NCBI RefSeq assembly: GCF_014679505.1
Contig: NZ_CP061474.1
Location: 1,828,001 to 1,892,000, forward strand
Reading direction: 5' to 3'
Length of the DNA: 64,000 nt
From: Geobacillus sp. 46C-IIa
Lineage (GTDB): Bacteria > Bacillota > Bacilli > Bacillales > Anoxybacillaceae
Position 1 is the first letter of the stretch. Each line of letters begins with the position of its first letter. The position numbers and the translations under genes are program-made. Positions 1 through 8,052 of the stretch are shown one piece after another. Under the pieces are notes generated by a model, which worked only from the letters and a program-made list of their open reading frames with translations, did not search any database and was not told the origin of the DNA.

Positions 1-266
1 TTTTCCAAGTTGGAAAGGCGCTGCAAAATATCATAGTTCGTCGTCCCTGCCGGTGTGGCCGGCCGCTTTTGCAGCTCCTCGACTTGCCGTCTCAGCCGGG
101 CATTTTCTTGGCGCAGCTCGTCAATCTCTTGCTGAAACGCCTCGTAATCTTTAATGACGATGTCCAAAAATTGATCCACTTCGTCTTGGTTATACCCCCG
201 CATGCTTACTTTAAATTCTTTTTCCAAAATGTCTTTCGGCGTCAGTTTCACCTGATTGGCTGACAT
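1..266 (-). CDS. gpsB: Cell division regulator GpsB (3' end outside window)
   Basis: GpsB is a small DivIVA-like coiled-coil protein that helps move the penicillin-binding protein PBP1 between the division septum and the lateral wall. The 88 visible residues show the DivIVA-type N-terminal membrane-binding region ([11 protein letters not shown], then [12 protein letters not shown]) followed by a heptad-rich coiled coil (residues about 35-70). The B. subtilis protein is about 98 residues, so only a few C-terminal residues are missing at the window edge. The ATG is preceded by GAGGTGAAAAGCC. In B. subtilis ypsA lies between gpsB and cotD; here only 231 bases separate the two, so ypsA is absent from this position. 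Confidence 0.93.
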   Translation of the reverse strand, partial: MSANQVKLTPKDILEKEFKVSMRGYNQDEVDQFLDIVIKDYEAFQQEIDELRQENARLRRQVEELQKRPATPAGTTNYDILQRLSNLE

Positions 267-308
267 GGCTTTTCACCTCAATCCGCATTCAACAATCCTC
301 TTTCCTTT

Positions 309-337
309 ATTTTTTCAGAAATTACGCCGGTTGTCAA
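309..337 (-). promoter_or_regulatory. Candidate sigma-A promoter of gpsB
   Basis: On the minus strand a perfect TTGACA (332-337) is followed after 17 bases by AAAAAT (309-314), about 43 bases upstream of the gpsB start. The -10 box is weak (4 of 6 positions), so the start point is uncertain. Confidence 0.5.
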
Positions 338-453
338 TTGACGTTTCCCCTGCCTAAGCCGCGGAAGCGGACGGCTGGTGAGACTTCCCGCCTGCACCGG
401 GAAACCGCTCCCTCGCTAGGAAGGCGCGGCCGGCAGCGCCAGCTGGCCACCGC

Positions 454-490
454 AAAAAAAAAAACAGAAGCCGACGAAGCGGCCTCTGTT
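454..490 (-). terminator. Intrinsic terminator after cotD
   Basis: An 11-bp stem (AACAGAGGCCG pairing with CGGCTTCTGTT, one wobble) with a six-base loop is followed on the minus strand by eleven T residues, ideally placed just beyond the cotD stop codon. Confidence 0.85.
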
Positions 491-497
491 TTCACGT

Positions 498-734
498 CTA
501 GTAGCCAACTGGAAACGGCGGCATCGGCCCCGGACAATACACGTGCCGGCTGGCGGCCTGAGCAACGGCCGATTCCGTGTGCGGGAAATAATGACGATGC
601 TCATACAAATGATGATAAACGTGCGTTGTGTGCGACGGATGAATATGCGGCACAATCGTTGCTTGGAAATGGTGTTGGACACAGCATCGAGGCGGATGGA
701 CGATCGGCGCCGTCACATATGGTGGGCAATGCAT
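498..734 (-). CDS. cotD: CotD-like inner spore coat protein
   Basis: A 78-residue His/Pro/Tyr-rich protein recognisable as CotD, a SigK-dependent, GerE-regulated inner coat protein in Bacillus. The diagnostic stretches are APIVHPPRCCVQHHF, TIVPHIHPSHTT and HYFPHTES, which track the B. subtilis protein closely. It has no signal peptide or membrane segment; coat assembly is in the mother cell. The ATG at 734 has GGAGAAGG upstream. It sits between gpsB and mrfB as in B. subtilis, a second argument for the assignment, and carries its own sporulation-type promoter and terminator. Confidence 0.88.
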   Translation of the reverse strand: MHCPPYVTAPIVHPPRCCVQHHFQATIVPHIHPSHTTHVYHHLYEHRHYFPHTESAVAQAASRHVYCPGPMPPFPVGY

Positions 735-778
735 GACATCCTTCTCCTTTCATCGTCTAGGCTGTTGATTGACAATAC

Positions 779-806
779 TAGCCTATGATGAACAGGACGG
801 ACTCGT
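779..806 (-). promoter_or_regulatory. Candidate SigK-type promoter of cotD
   Basis: On the minus strand AC (805-806), 17 bases, then CATAGGCTA (779-787) fits the mother-cell SigK pattern AC-N16/17-CATANNNTA. It lies about 45 bases upstream of the cotD start, and cotD genes are known SigK targets. Confidence 0.55.
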
Positions 807-938
807 ACTAGTATAGATACCCATTTTATGCCTGTTGTACAGCCGCACCGCATCTATTCCCCCACCTCGCGGCCCGGAGCGCTGCATAGCCTGGCCCCGC
901 CATAGCTGCACTTAGGAAAACGTTCAGAAGACGCCGCG

Positions 939-1022
939 TTAATACACATAATTGAACACGACAAACGTCAAGCCGACAACAATAAAAAAGAGGTACAAAA
1001 TTTTTTTGTACATGCTCCGCAT
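939..1022 (-). CDS. Putative 27-residue single-span membrane peptide
   Basis: A tiny reading frame encoding a short basic head (MRSMYKKI) and then one hydrophobic segment of about 18 residues (LYLFFIVVGLTFVVFNYV), ending YVY. The start at 1022 has GGGAG nine bases upstream; a longer form from the ATG at 1055 (38 residues) lacks a good ribosome-binding site. I do not recognise a family. It sits in the otherwise empty 430-base gap between cotD and mrfB; the rest of that gap holds the cotD promoter and an AT-rich stretch after mrfB. It could be a chance frame; the TM-like composition and ribosome-binding site are the only support. Confidence 0.35.
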   Translation of the reverse strand: MRSMYKKILYLFFIVVGLTFVVFNYVY

Positions 1023-1163
1023 TGTGCTCTTCTCCCTGCCATCATTTTCGTTCATTCCGATGCCATTGTACACATTTTTTGTTTTTTCTACAAGATTCGC
1101 AGCAAAAAGGCACCATTTTTTATTTTTCTGTCACATTTTGCGCTTGCCAGGGAAATGAGCGTG

Positions 1164-2450
1164 TCATTTCCCCGCCCCATTCTTCTTGCGCGCCAGCCGC
1201 TCGAGCCGCTTGCGCCATTCCTGTTCCTCCTTCTCTAAGCCTTGCCGGCTCGTCTTAGCAAGCGACCGCCATGCTTCATACGCCATAGCGGCATAGCGGT
1301 GCGCTTCAGCCGCATTGCGGAAATGGTGCTCATATGCTTTCGAAAGCTCAAGACCGGCCTTCACCTTCCAAAGGCCGCTCCCATGATCGAATAAGTCGCG
1401 CCAAATGGCAGCCGCCTCTTCGTAACGTTTTTCCCTGCGGTGTAAAAGCGACAACCGCCATTTCGCCGCCTGCGCCTCCTTTGCTTCTTGGCCGCTCGCT
1501 TGTTCATACACATCCCGGGCGGCCGCTGTTTCCCCGACCGCCTCGAACCAACGGGCGGCGGCCAGCTGTTCCCTCGGGTCAGAGAGCTGCGCCGCTTCAA
1601 GCAGCTGCATCGATAAATGAATGTAGAGCACAATAAGCGACAACACGTCATGCTCGTTATGGCGCAATACCGGCATGAGCCGCTCCGGATGGGGCGTTTG
1701 CAAAAATTCTTGATAAATCATCGGCGCTAAAAAGCCGGGGACATCATCATCCCGCTCGATATGAAGAATATGCCGCTCCACCTCCGCTAGGCGAAGCGAA
1801 TCGAGCTTGTCTTTCCATAAGCGGCGAGCGGCGTGGTACAAATCAAAGTGACCAAACGCCGGCAGTTTCGGCACTAGATCGCGGACAAGGGCGTGGCGCG
1901 TTTTCAGCCGCGGCCAGTCAAACGCCTTTCCATTATACGTCACGAGCGTCGTATAGTCGACATCCGATAAAAAGCTTTGATACAGCGCCACCTCCGCCCC
2001 TGGATGCGGCAAAACGTGCTGGCGGACGATGACCCGATCATCAAGGACGCGGGCATGGCCGAGCAAAAACATGACGGTTCCTGCTCCGCTTGAGAGCCCC
2101 ATCGTTTCCGTATCAAAAAAGAATAAGTCGCCAACAGAAAACCCGCGGCACGAGAGCGGATGGGAAAACGCTGCTTCCTGCCAGCGCCGGTGCACGTCGT
2201 ATAGCGCCCCGAGCCGATAGCGGCCGCGCTCATAATCAAGCGGGTGCACCGTCTCCCGGATGAGACAATAATCGCCGGCAAACCAATACGGCCTAGCCCC
2301 ATATTCGCGCCAAACGTCAGCAAACGGCACATTCGCCTCTTCGCGTTTCCCCGGTTCCTCTTTACTTTCTTCTTTGCTTTTTTCGGTTTCCCCCTGTCTT
2401 TTATGCCGGGCGGCAAGCAGCTCTTTCCATTGCGATAACTTCGGTTTCAT
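1164..2450 (-). CDS. mrfB: 3'-5' exonuclease MrfB (YprB family)
   Basis: MrfB is a DnaQ-like metal-dependent exonuclease that works with the helicase MrfA to repair mitomycin C adducts independently of UvrABC in B. subtilis. The 428-residue product has an RNase H-like core with the acidic motif FFDTETMG (about residue 110), a second motif VTYNGKAFDWPRL and the C-terminal HNEHDVLSL, matching DEDD exonucleases. The last 120 residues are helical and TPR-like (repeated AAxxW/E pairs). An upstream in-frame ATG at 2543 would add 31 residues of low quality; the ATG at 2450 with AAGGAAGG before it is preferred. It lies 136 bases downstream of mrfA on the same strand. Confidence 0.9.
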   Translation of the reverse strand: MKPKLSQWKELLAARHKRQGETEKSKEESKEEPGKREEANVPFADVWREYGARPYWFAGDYCLIRETVHPLDYERGRYRLGALYDVHRRWQEAAFSHPLSCRGFSVGDLFFFDTETMGLSSGAGTVMFLLGHARVLDDRVIVRQHVLPHPGAEVALYQSFLSDVDYTTLVTYNGKAFDWPRLKTRHALVRDLVPKLPAFGHFDLYHAARRLWKDKLDSLRLAEVERHILHIERDDDVPGFLAPMIYQEFLQTPHPERLMPVLRHNEHDVLSLIVLYIHLSMQLLEAAQLSDPREQLAAARWFEAVGETAAARDVYEQASGQEAKEAQAAKWRLSLLHRREKRYEEAAAIWRDLFDHGSGLWKVKAGLELSKAYEHHFRNAAEAHRYAAMAYEAWRSLAKTSRQGLEKEEQEWRKRLERLARKKNGAGK

Positions 2451-2586
2451 TTGTCCGATCGCCTTCCTTTCCGTTCTCTCTCTTTCCTTAGCGCCCGAAC
2501 ACTCAAGGAAACCGCCCCATTTTACTCGCCAAATAGCACTCAAGCCTAGTGGTGCTGCGCAGTTCCCCTCACAACAATAGAGCGCG

Positions 2587-4863
2587 CTAAACGGATGAGC
2601 TGTCCTTCGCGGCGAGTTGTTCGTCTAAAAACCGGATGAGTTCGCGCTTCACCGGCCGCCCCGCCGTTTCAGAAACGCCGATGCATGACGGGCAGCCGTC
2701 GGTGCACGGGCAGCGCTTCACCCATTCCTTTACGTTCTCGAGCATTTCTTCATACCGCTCAAATACAGCTTCCGATAAGCCGACGCCGCCCGGATAGCGG
2801 TCATAAAGAAAAATCGTCGGCCGCCCGGAGTGTGGCGCCTTCAGCTGCGGGACGACATGAACGTCCGAACGGTCGCACATGACAAAGATGGGGACAAGAT
2901 GGCCAAGCACGTTGGCAATGCCGACAAGCAGCTGTTCGAACAATGCCGGGGAAAACCGCGATGGCACTGCCTTCCACTCGAACCATGCTGCCGACGTATG
3001 AAGCGTTTCTTCCGGGAGTCGGATCGGTCCTGAGCCGATGTTTTCAAACGTCGACAGTTTCAGCTTTTTAAATATCGTCGCCATTGCCCGGACGGATACA
3101 TCGCCGTAGTGCACCGCCATCCGCCCGCGCTCTTCGCTCCGGTCATCAGACAATACATCCAGCTGGACGGCCAAATTGGCATCGGTAAAATATTCGACAT
3201 CAACCTGGCGGACGTACGCTTTTTTCTCTTCCCAATCAAGTTTTTCGACTTGATATTGCGTTCCTTCATGCAAATAAATCGCTTCTTCATGGAGCAAAGT
3301 CATCGCGCTGAAGCGGTCCATTTCGCCGATGACGCGGTGGCGCGCAATGTTTGAAATATCGATGATCACCACGTTTTCCTGCGCCGCCGAGCGCAAGCTG
3401 ATGTTTTGCGCCGGAAAGGCGTCGCTCATCCAATGCCAGCGCCCGGCCCGTTCGTGAAGCACTCCTTGGTCGACCAAAAAGTCGAGCACGTCTTCGATCT
3501 CAACGCCGCCGAACGTCTCGCCGCGCCGAAACGGAAGCTCATACGCCGCACATTTCAGATGATCGACGAGAATGAGCATATTGTCCGGATTGATGCGGGC
3601 TGTCTCCGGTGAACGGGCGAAAAAGTATTCCGGATGGGAGACGATGTATTGATCGAGCGGGCTCGAGCTGGCAACCATGATGACAAGCGAGTCGCCATGG
3701 CGCCGTCCGGCGCGCCCTGCTTGCTGCCACGTGCTGGCGATCGTTCCCGGATAGCCGGTCAAAATGCACGCCTGCAGCTGGCCGATATCGACGCCGAGCT
3801 CGAGCGCGTTCGTACTGACGACGCCGATAATATCCCCGCTGCGCAGCCCTTTTTCAATGGCGCGCCGTTCGTTTGGCAAATAGCCGCCGCGATAGCCGCG
3901 AATCGTCGTTTCCCCGATTCGTTCCTTCACCGCCGCTTGCAAATGGCTCAAAATGAGTTCAGCACGGACGCGGCTGCGGGCAAAGACAATCGTCGGGATA
4001 CGATTGACAAGCAGCTGACGCGCCAGTTCCACCGCCGTTTTTGCCGCGCTTTGGCGGACGTTCATCGCCCGCTCGACGACCGGCGGGTTGTAAAATACGA
4101 TATGTTTCCGTCCGCGCGGCGCCCCGTTGTTGTCAATGAGCGTCATCGGCTCGCCGGTCAGCCGCTCGGCCAGCTCTTGCGGATTGGCGATCGTTGCCGA
4201 CGTACAAATAAATGTAGGGGAGCTGCCATAAAATGCGCATATCCGTTTTAAGCGGCGGATGACGTTGGCCACATGGCTGCCGAACACGCCGCGATACGTA
4301 TGCAGTTCATCGATGATGACGTAGCGCAGCTGTTCAAACAGTGAAATCCATTTCGTATGATGCGGCAAAATCGCCGTGTGGAGCATATCCGGATTCGTAA
4401 TGACAATATGGCCGGCTTGGCGGATTTTTTGCCGCAGCGCCGGCGCTGTATCGCCGTCATATGTGTAGCTGTAAATCGGCACGCCCATCTCGGCGATCAT
4501 TTCATTCAATTCATTTTTTTGATCTTGGGCGAGCGCCTTCGTCGGAAATAAGTAAAGGGCGCGGCTTTCCGGCGCTTTGGCGATCGCCTGAAGAACAGGC
4601 AAATTGTAGCAAAGCGTTTTTCCAGAAGCGGTCGGCGTTACCGCCACGATGTTTTGTCCGCGCTGCACCGCCTCGTACGCCGCCGCCTGGTGCGTATAAA
4701 GCGAGGCGATGCCGCGCGCTTCAAGCGCCGCGCGCAGCCGCGCATCGAGCTCGGCCGGAAACGGGACGGTATCGGCTTCTTTCGGTTCGATTTCATGCCA
4801 ATACGCGACATTCGGGTCTTGGCGGAGCTGTTCGATCCATTCGGAAAGCGTCTGTTTTTTCAC
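2587..4863 (-). CDS. mrfA: ATP-dependent DNA helicase MrfA (YprA family)
   Basis: A superfamily 2 DExH helicase of 758 residues, the partner of MrfB in mitomycin-damage excision. Visible motifs in order: the Q-like region YTHQAAAYEAV, Walker A TPTASGKT (about residue 77), DELH box in VIIDELH, CTSAT (motif III), the second RecA domain with STNALELGVDIG and QQAGRAGR (motif VI), then the DUF1998-type C-terminal domain with four clustered cysteines (RCPCTDGCPSCIG). A GTG at 4875 overlaps the Shine-Dalgarno GGGAGGTGA and cannot be the start; the next in-frame GTG at 4863 lies 8 bases after it and matches the B. subtilis N-terminus. Confidence 0.93.
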   Translation of the reverse strand: MKKQTLSEWIEQLRQDPNVAYWHEIEPKEADTVPFPAELDARLRAALEARGIASLYTHQAAAYEAVQRGQNIVAVTPTASGKTLCYNLPVLQAIAKAPESRALYLFPTKALAQDQKNELNEMIAEMGVPIYSYTYDGDTAPALRQKIRQAGHIVITNPDMLHTAILPHHTKWISLFEQLRYVIIDELHTYRGVFGSHVANVIRRLKRICAFYGSSPTFICTSATIANPQELAERLTGEPMTLIDNNGAPRGRKHIVFYNPPVVERAMNVRQSAAKTAVELARQLLVNRIPTIVFARSRVRAELILSHLQAAVKERIGETTIRGYRGGYLPNERRAIEKGLRSGDIIGVVSTNALELGVDIGQLQACILTGYPGTIASTWQQAGRAGRRHGDSLVIMVASSSPLDQYIVSHPEYFFARSPETARINPDNMLILVDHLKCAAYELPFRRGETFGGVEIEDVLDFLVDQGVLHERAGRWHWMSDAFPAQNISLRSAAQENVVIIDISNIARHRVIGEMDRFSAMTLLHEEAIYLHEGTQYQVEKLDWEEKKAYVRQVDVEYFTDANLAVQLDVLSDDRSEERGRMAVHYGDVSVRAMATIFKKLKLSTFENIGSGPIRLPEETLHTSAAWFEWKAVPSRFSPALFEQLLVGIANVLGHLVPIFVMCDRSDVHVVPQLKAPHSGRPTIFLYDRYPGGVGLSEAVFERYEEMLENVKEWVKRCPCTDGCPSCIGVSETAGRPVKRELIRFLDEQLAAKDSSSV

Positions 4864-4915
4864 GTCGCAAGTCACCTCCCTTCTATTTTACATGCATGGT
4901 TCGCCTGTTTGCACG

Positions 4916-4947
4916 AAAAAAACCGTCCAGCTGTTACAGCTGGACGG
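4916..4947 (-). terminator. Intrinsic terminator containing the IclR stop codon
   Basis: A perfect 11-bp stem (CCGTCCAGCTG / CAGCTGGACGG) whose three-base loop is TAA, the stop codon of the upstream iclR-type gene, followed by seven T residues on the minus strand. It closes the glycolate gene block. Confidence 0.9.
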
Positions 4948-5719
4948 AATGAGCCGGCCGATGGCCAAGCCGCGCGGAGAGTTCTTTGCCGATCTGGCGC
5001 ATGCGCACAGCGAGCCCGGCGATGCGGTCGTCCGTCATACGGATCGTTGGGCCGGAAACGCTGACAGCGGCAACGACGCTGCCGGTGTAATCAAAAATCG
5101 GCACAGCCACACAACGGATGCCGTATTCATTTTCTTCTAAATCAAGCGCATATCCGTTTTGCCGGACGGTGTCGAGCTCGCGGAAAAACGCCTCGCGGTC
5201 GGTGATCGTCAAATCGGTATGCTTTGGCAACCCTTTCCGGTCAATGATTTCTGCAGCGACTGCCGGCGGCAAATAAGCTAAAATCGCCTTGCCGACCGCT
5301 GTACAATGCATCGGCGCCCGCTTGCCGACTTTCGAATGCATGCGCAGCGTTTCGGTTCCTTCCAATTTTTCAATGTAAATGACTTCCCCTTGGTCATAGA
5401 CGACAAGATGGACAACTTCGTTCGTTTCTTTTTCAAGCTGGCGCAAATATGGCCGCGCTTCCTGGCGCAAATCGATCGAATCAAGCAGCTTCGAGCTAAT
5501 TTCCAAAAACTTGTACCCCAGCTTATACCGCTCTGTTTCCGGGTGTTGCTCGATATAGCCGTATTGGGCGAGCGTCGTTAAAATGCGGTAGACTGAACTT
5601 TTGTTAATGTCCATTTGTTTAGCGATTTCCGTGACGCCCAGCCCATCTTTTTTCGCGCTGACGATGTCAATAATTTGAAGCGCCCGGCTGACGGATTTGA
5701 CGATATTTTCTCTTTCCAT
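4934..5719 (-). CDS. IclR-family transcriptional regulator of the glycolate block
   Basis: A 261-residue IclR-type regulator: an N-terminal winged helix-turn-helix (residues 1-65, including LGVTEIAKQMDINKSSVYRILTTL) and a C-terminal effector domain with the family signature AVPIFDYTGSVVAAVSVSGP. IclR relatives such as AllR bind glyoxylate. It is the last gene of a codirectional run of glycolate and glyoxylate genes, so control of that pathway is a reasonable inference. The ATG at 5719 follows GAGGTGA; an extension to 5797 has no ribosome-binding site. The paired GAAACA-N-TGTTTC sites at 10274 and 14506 are candidate operators, but linking them to this protein rather than another factor is inference. 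Confidence 0.88.
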   Translation of the reverse strand: MERENIVKSVSRALQIIDIVSAKKDGLGVTEIAKQMDINKSSVYRILTTLAQYGYIEQHPETERYKLGYKFLEISSKLLDSIDLRQEARPYLRQLEKETNEVVHLVVYDQGEVIYIEKLEGTETLRMHSKVGKRAPMHCTAVGKAILAYLPPAVAAEIIDRKGLPKHTDLTITDREAFFRELDTVRQNGYALDLEENEYGIRCVAVPIFDYTGSVVAAVSVSGPTIRMTDDRIAGLAVRMRQIGKELSARLGHRPAHSVQL

Positions 5720-5858
5720 TCTGTTCACCTCGATTTGTTCTCCCCGCTCGCCATTATACACGAACGGCCGGGCGTTTGCAGGTGCCGCTGCAGACACAGC
5801 GTATACCGTCGGGCGTTAAGCCGGGGCACGCCGCTTTTAAACAGCGGAACATAGCACG

Positions 5859-6647
5859 TTATCCTTGTTGAGTGGAAACGGCCGGCGCTTTAGCGGCGAC
5901 GAACGCATTGCGGAGCGTGCCGATGCCATCGACTTCGCACTCAATGACTGTTCCCGGACCGACGAGCTCAGCGCCGACCGGGCTTCCTGTTAAAATGACA
6001 TCACCCGGCTGCAGCGTCATTACATACGATAAATACGAAATCATTTTGCTGATCGAAATAATCATCAGCTCGGTCGGGCTGTTTTGTTTTTCTTCGCCAT
6101 TGACCCGCGCTTTGACCGCCACCGACCGCGGATCGAGTTCCGTTTCAATAACCGGACCGAGCGGCGTGAACGTATCGAACGATTTTCCAATCGTCCAATG
6201 GCCATCCGGGTGGAAAAATTGCGGCGCAGTAACGTCGTTGGCGACCGTATAACCAAAAATGTACGCCCATACGTCCTCCTCGCTCACTTGTTTTGCCTCT
6301 TTGCCGATGACGACAGCCAGCTCGGATTCAAATTTCACTTCGCTGATTCCGTTCGGAATGACAATATCCGCTTCCGGACCGATGACCGATGAAGACGGTT
6401 TAAAGAAAAAGACGGGAATGTCCGGCAGTTCAGCCGGCAGCTGTTCGCGCGCCGCCACATAGTTGGCGCCAATGCCGATTACATGGCGCGGCACAAGCGG
6501 CGCCACGAACGAAACGCCGTCGCAGCGGAATACGTTTCCGGTATAATCCCAAGCAGCAAACATGTCGCCTTCAATTTCACGGATGACTTCGCCGCTCACT
6601 ACACCGGCGCGAATGGCGCCCTCGGCGATAAAACGGGCAAACTTCAT
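5859..6647 (-). CDS. Fumarylacetoacetate hydrolase (FAH) family protein
   Basis: A 262-residue FAH-fold enzyme. The metal-binding and catalytic region is visible as FESELAVVIGKEA (Glu pair), then YTVANDVTA, GKSFDTFTPLGP and the C-terminal LQPGDVILTGSPVG. Family members hydrolyse or decarboxylate beta-keto acids or act as oxaloacetate enol-keto tautomerase/decarboxylase; sequence alone does not separate these. Placement 6 bases after the malic enzyme gene and before the IclR regulator suggests a C4-acid substrate such as oxaloacetate, an inference from context only. The ATG at 6647 follows GAGGGG. Confidence 0.85.
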   Translation of the reverse strand: MKFARFIAEGAIRAGVVSGEVIREIEGDMFAAWDYTGNVFRCDGVSFVAPLVPRHVIGIGANYVAAREQLPAELPDIPVFFFKPSSSVIGPEADIVIPNGISEVKFESELAVVIGKEAKQVSEEDVWAYIFGYTVANDVTAPQFFHPDGHWTIGKSFDTFTPLGPVIETELDPRSVAVKARVNGEEKQNSPTELMIISISKMISYLSYVMTLQPGDVILTGSPVGAELVGPGTVIECEVDGIGTLRNAFVAAKAPAVSTQQG

Positions 6648-6653
6648 TGGCGG

Positions 6654-7871
6654 TTACCCCTCTCTTACACGATTTTTTCCTTCATACTTCTCCTTGTTTC
6701 GAGCCACCCCGGTCTCCATGGCAGCGCGGGCAACAGCGGAGGCGACCGACGACACAACGCGTTGGTCGAACGGGTTCGGGATGACGTACTCCTCGGTCAG
6801 TTCTTCCCGCTGAATGAGTCCGGCGATGGCCTCAGCAGCGGCAATTTTCATCGCCTCGTTAATTTGCGTCGCCCGCACATCGAGCGCACCGCGGAAAATG
6901 CCGGGGAACGCGAGCACATTGTTCACTTGGTTCGGCAAGTCTGACCGGCCGGTCGCCACGACAGCAGCCCCAGCTGCTTTTGCCTCATCCGGCATGATTT
7001 CCGGCACCGGATTGGCCAAGGCGAATACGACCGCCCCTCGGTTCATCGACCGAACCATCGCCGGCGTCAGCGCGCCGGCAACCGAGACGCCGACAAACAC
7101 GTCAGCGCCTGAAATGACCTCTTCAAGCATTCCAGATACGCGGCGCTGATTCGTTTGTTTCGCCAATTCCTCTTTCATGGCATTCATCCCGTATGGGCGC
7201 CCTTCGTAAATCGCCCCTTTTGTGTCACAAACAATGAGGTCGCCGACCCCGATCGTCAACAGCAGCTTGGCGATCGCCACCCCGGCAGCGCCTGCGCCGT
7301 TGATGACGATCCGGCAATCGGCGAGCCGTTTGCCGACGACTTTTAAGGCGTTCGTCAACCCAGCAGCGACGACGATCGCCGTGCCGTGCTGATCGTCGTG
7401 AAATACTGGGATCGCCATTTCTTGGCGCAGCCGCTCTTCAATGACAAAACAGGCAGGTGCAGCAATATCTTCCAAATTGATGCCGCCAAATGTTGGCTCG
7501 AGCAGCTTGACGGTTTGGATGATTTGTTCCGGATCTTCGGTGTCCAAGCAGATCGGCACCGCATCAATGCCGGCGAACGCTTTAAACAAGGCGGCTTTCC
7601 CTTCCATCACCGGAAGCGCTGCCCGCGCACCGATGTTGCCGAGCCCGAGCACCGCAGTGCCGTTTGAAACAACGGCGACGAAATTGCCTTTCATCGTATA
7701 ATCATACATCCCATCTTCGTTGGCATAAATTTCTTTGCACGGTTCGGCCACTCCCGGCGAATAAATAACACTTAAGTCATTCGCATCCACGACCGGCACT
7801 TTCACTTCAACCGAAAGTTTTCCTTTTGCCTGTCGGTGGACAAACAATGCTCGTTCCCGCAAATTTTCCAT
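6654..7871 (-). CDS. NAD(P)-dependent malic enzyme
   Basis: Oxidative decarboxylation of malate to pyruvate. The 405-residue length fits the short bacterial malic enzymes. Visible: the N-terminal YSPGVAEPCKEI and GNFVAVVSNGTAVLGLGNIG, the catalytic and metal-binding DDQHGTAIVVAAGL, the Rossmann motif INGAGAAGVAIAKLL, and ALANPVPEI. It follows malate synthase on the same strand, so malate made from glyoxylate can be turned directly into pyruvate. The 181-base gap to malate synthase contains a hairpin but no clear promoter. The ATG at 7871 follows GGGAT. Confidence 0.92.
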   Translation of the reverse strand: MENLRERALFVHRQAKGKLSVEVKVPVVDANDLSVIYSPGVAEPCKEIYANEDGMYDYTMKGNFVAVVSNGTAVLGLGNIGARAALPVMEGKAALFKAFAGIDAVPICLDTEDPEQIIQTVKLLEPTFGGINLEDIAAPACFVIEERLRQEMAIPVFHDDQHGTAIVVAAGLTNALKVVGKRLADCRIVINGAGAAGVAIAKLLLTIGVGDLIVCDTKGAIYEGRPYGMNAMKEELAKQTNQRRVSGMLEEVISGADVFVGVSVAGALTPAMVRSMNRGAVVFALANPVPEIMPDEAKAAGAAVVATGRSDLPNQVNNVLAFPGIFRGALDVRATQINEAMKIAAAEAIAGLIQREELTEEYVIPNPFDQRVVSSVASAVARAAMETGVARNKEKYEGKNRVREG

Positions 7872-8010
7872 AGCCGATCCCTAGCTACTAACCTCGTCCC
7901 ATCGATGCCGCCTTTGTGCTTCTTCGCGTTCTGCAGCCGGCCAGTAGCAACTAGGAGCTGCCTCCTTTCCAATTATTTTTACTGAATTTTCTGATTGTCG
8001 TGAGTAGGAA

Positions 8011-8037
8011 GGAACAAGGGCGCTCAGCCCTTGTTCC
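8011..8037 (-). terminator. Hairpin between malate synthase and malic enzyme genes
   Basis: A perfect 11-bp stem (GGAACAAGGGC / GCCCTTGTTCC) with loop GCTCA, 15 bases beyond the malate synthase stop. Only a broken T tract follows on the minus strand, so it may be a partial terminator or an mRNA-stabilising hairpin that sets the ratio of the two enzymes. Confidence 0.6.
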
Positions 8038-8052
8038 AGAGCGACAAGTTGC

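Noticed and set aside
338..736. 132-codon plus-strand open frame opposite cotD
   Set aside because: It runs antisense to cotD and its terminator, has no ribosome-binding site and no protein-like composition.
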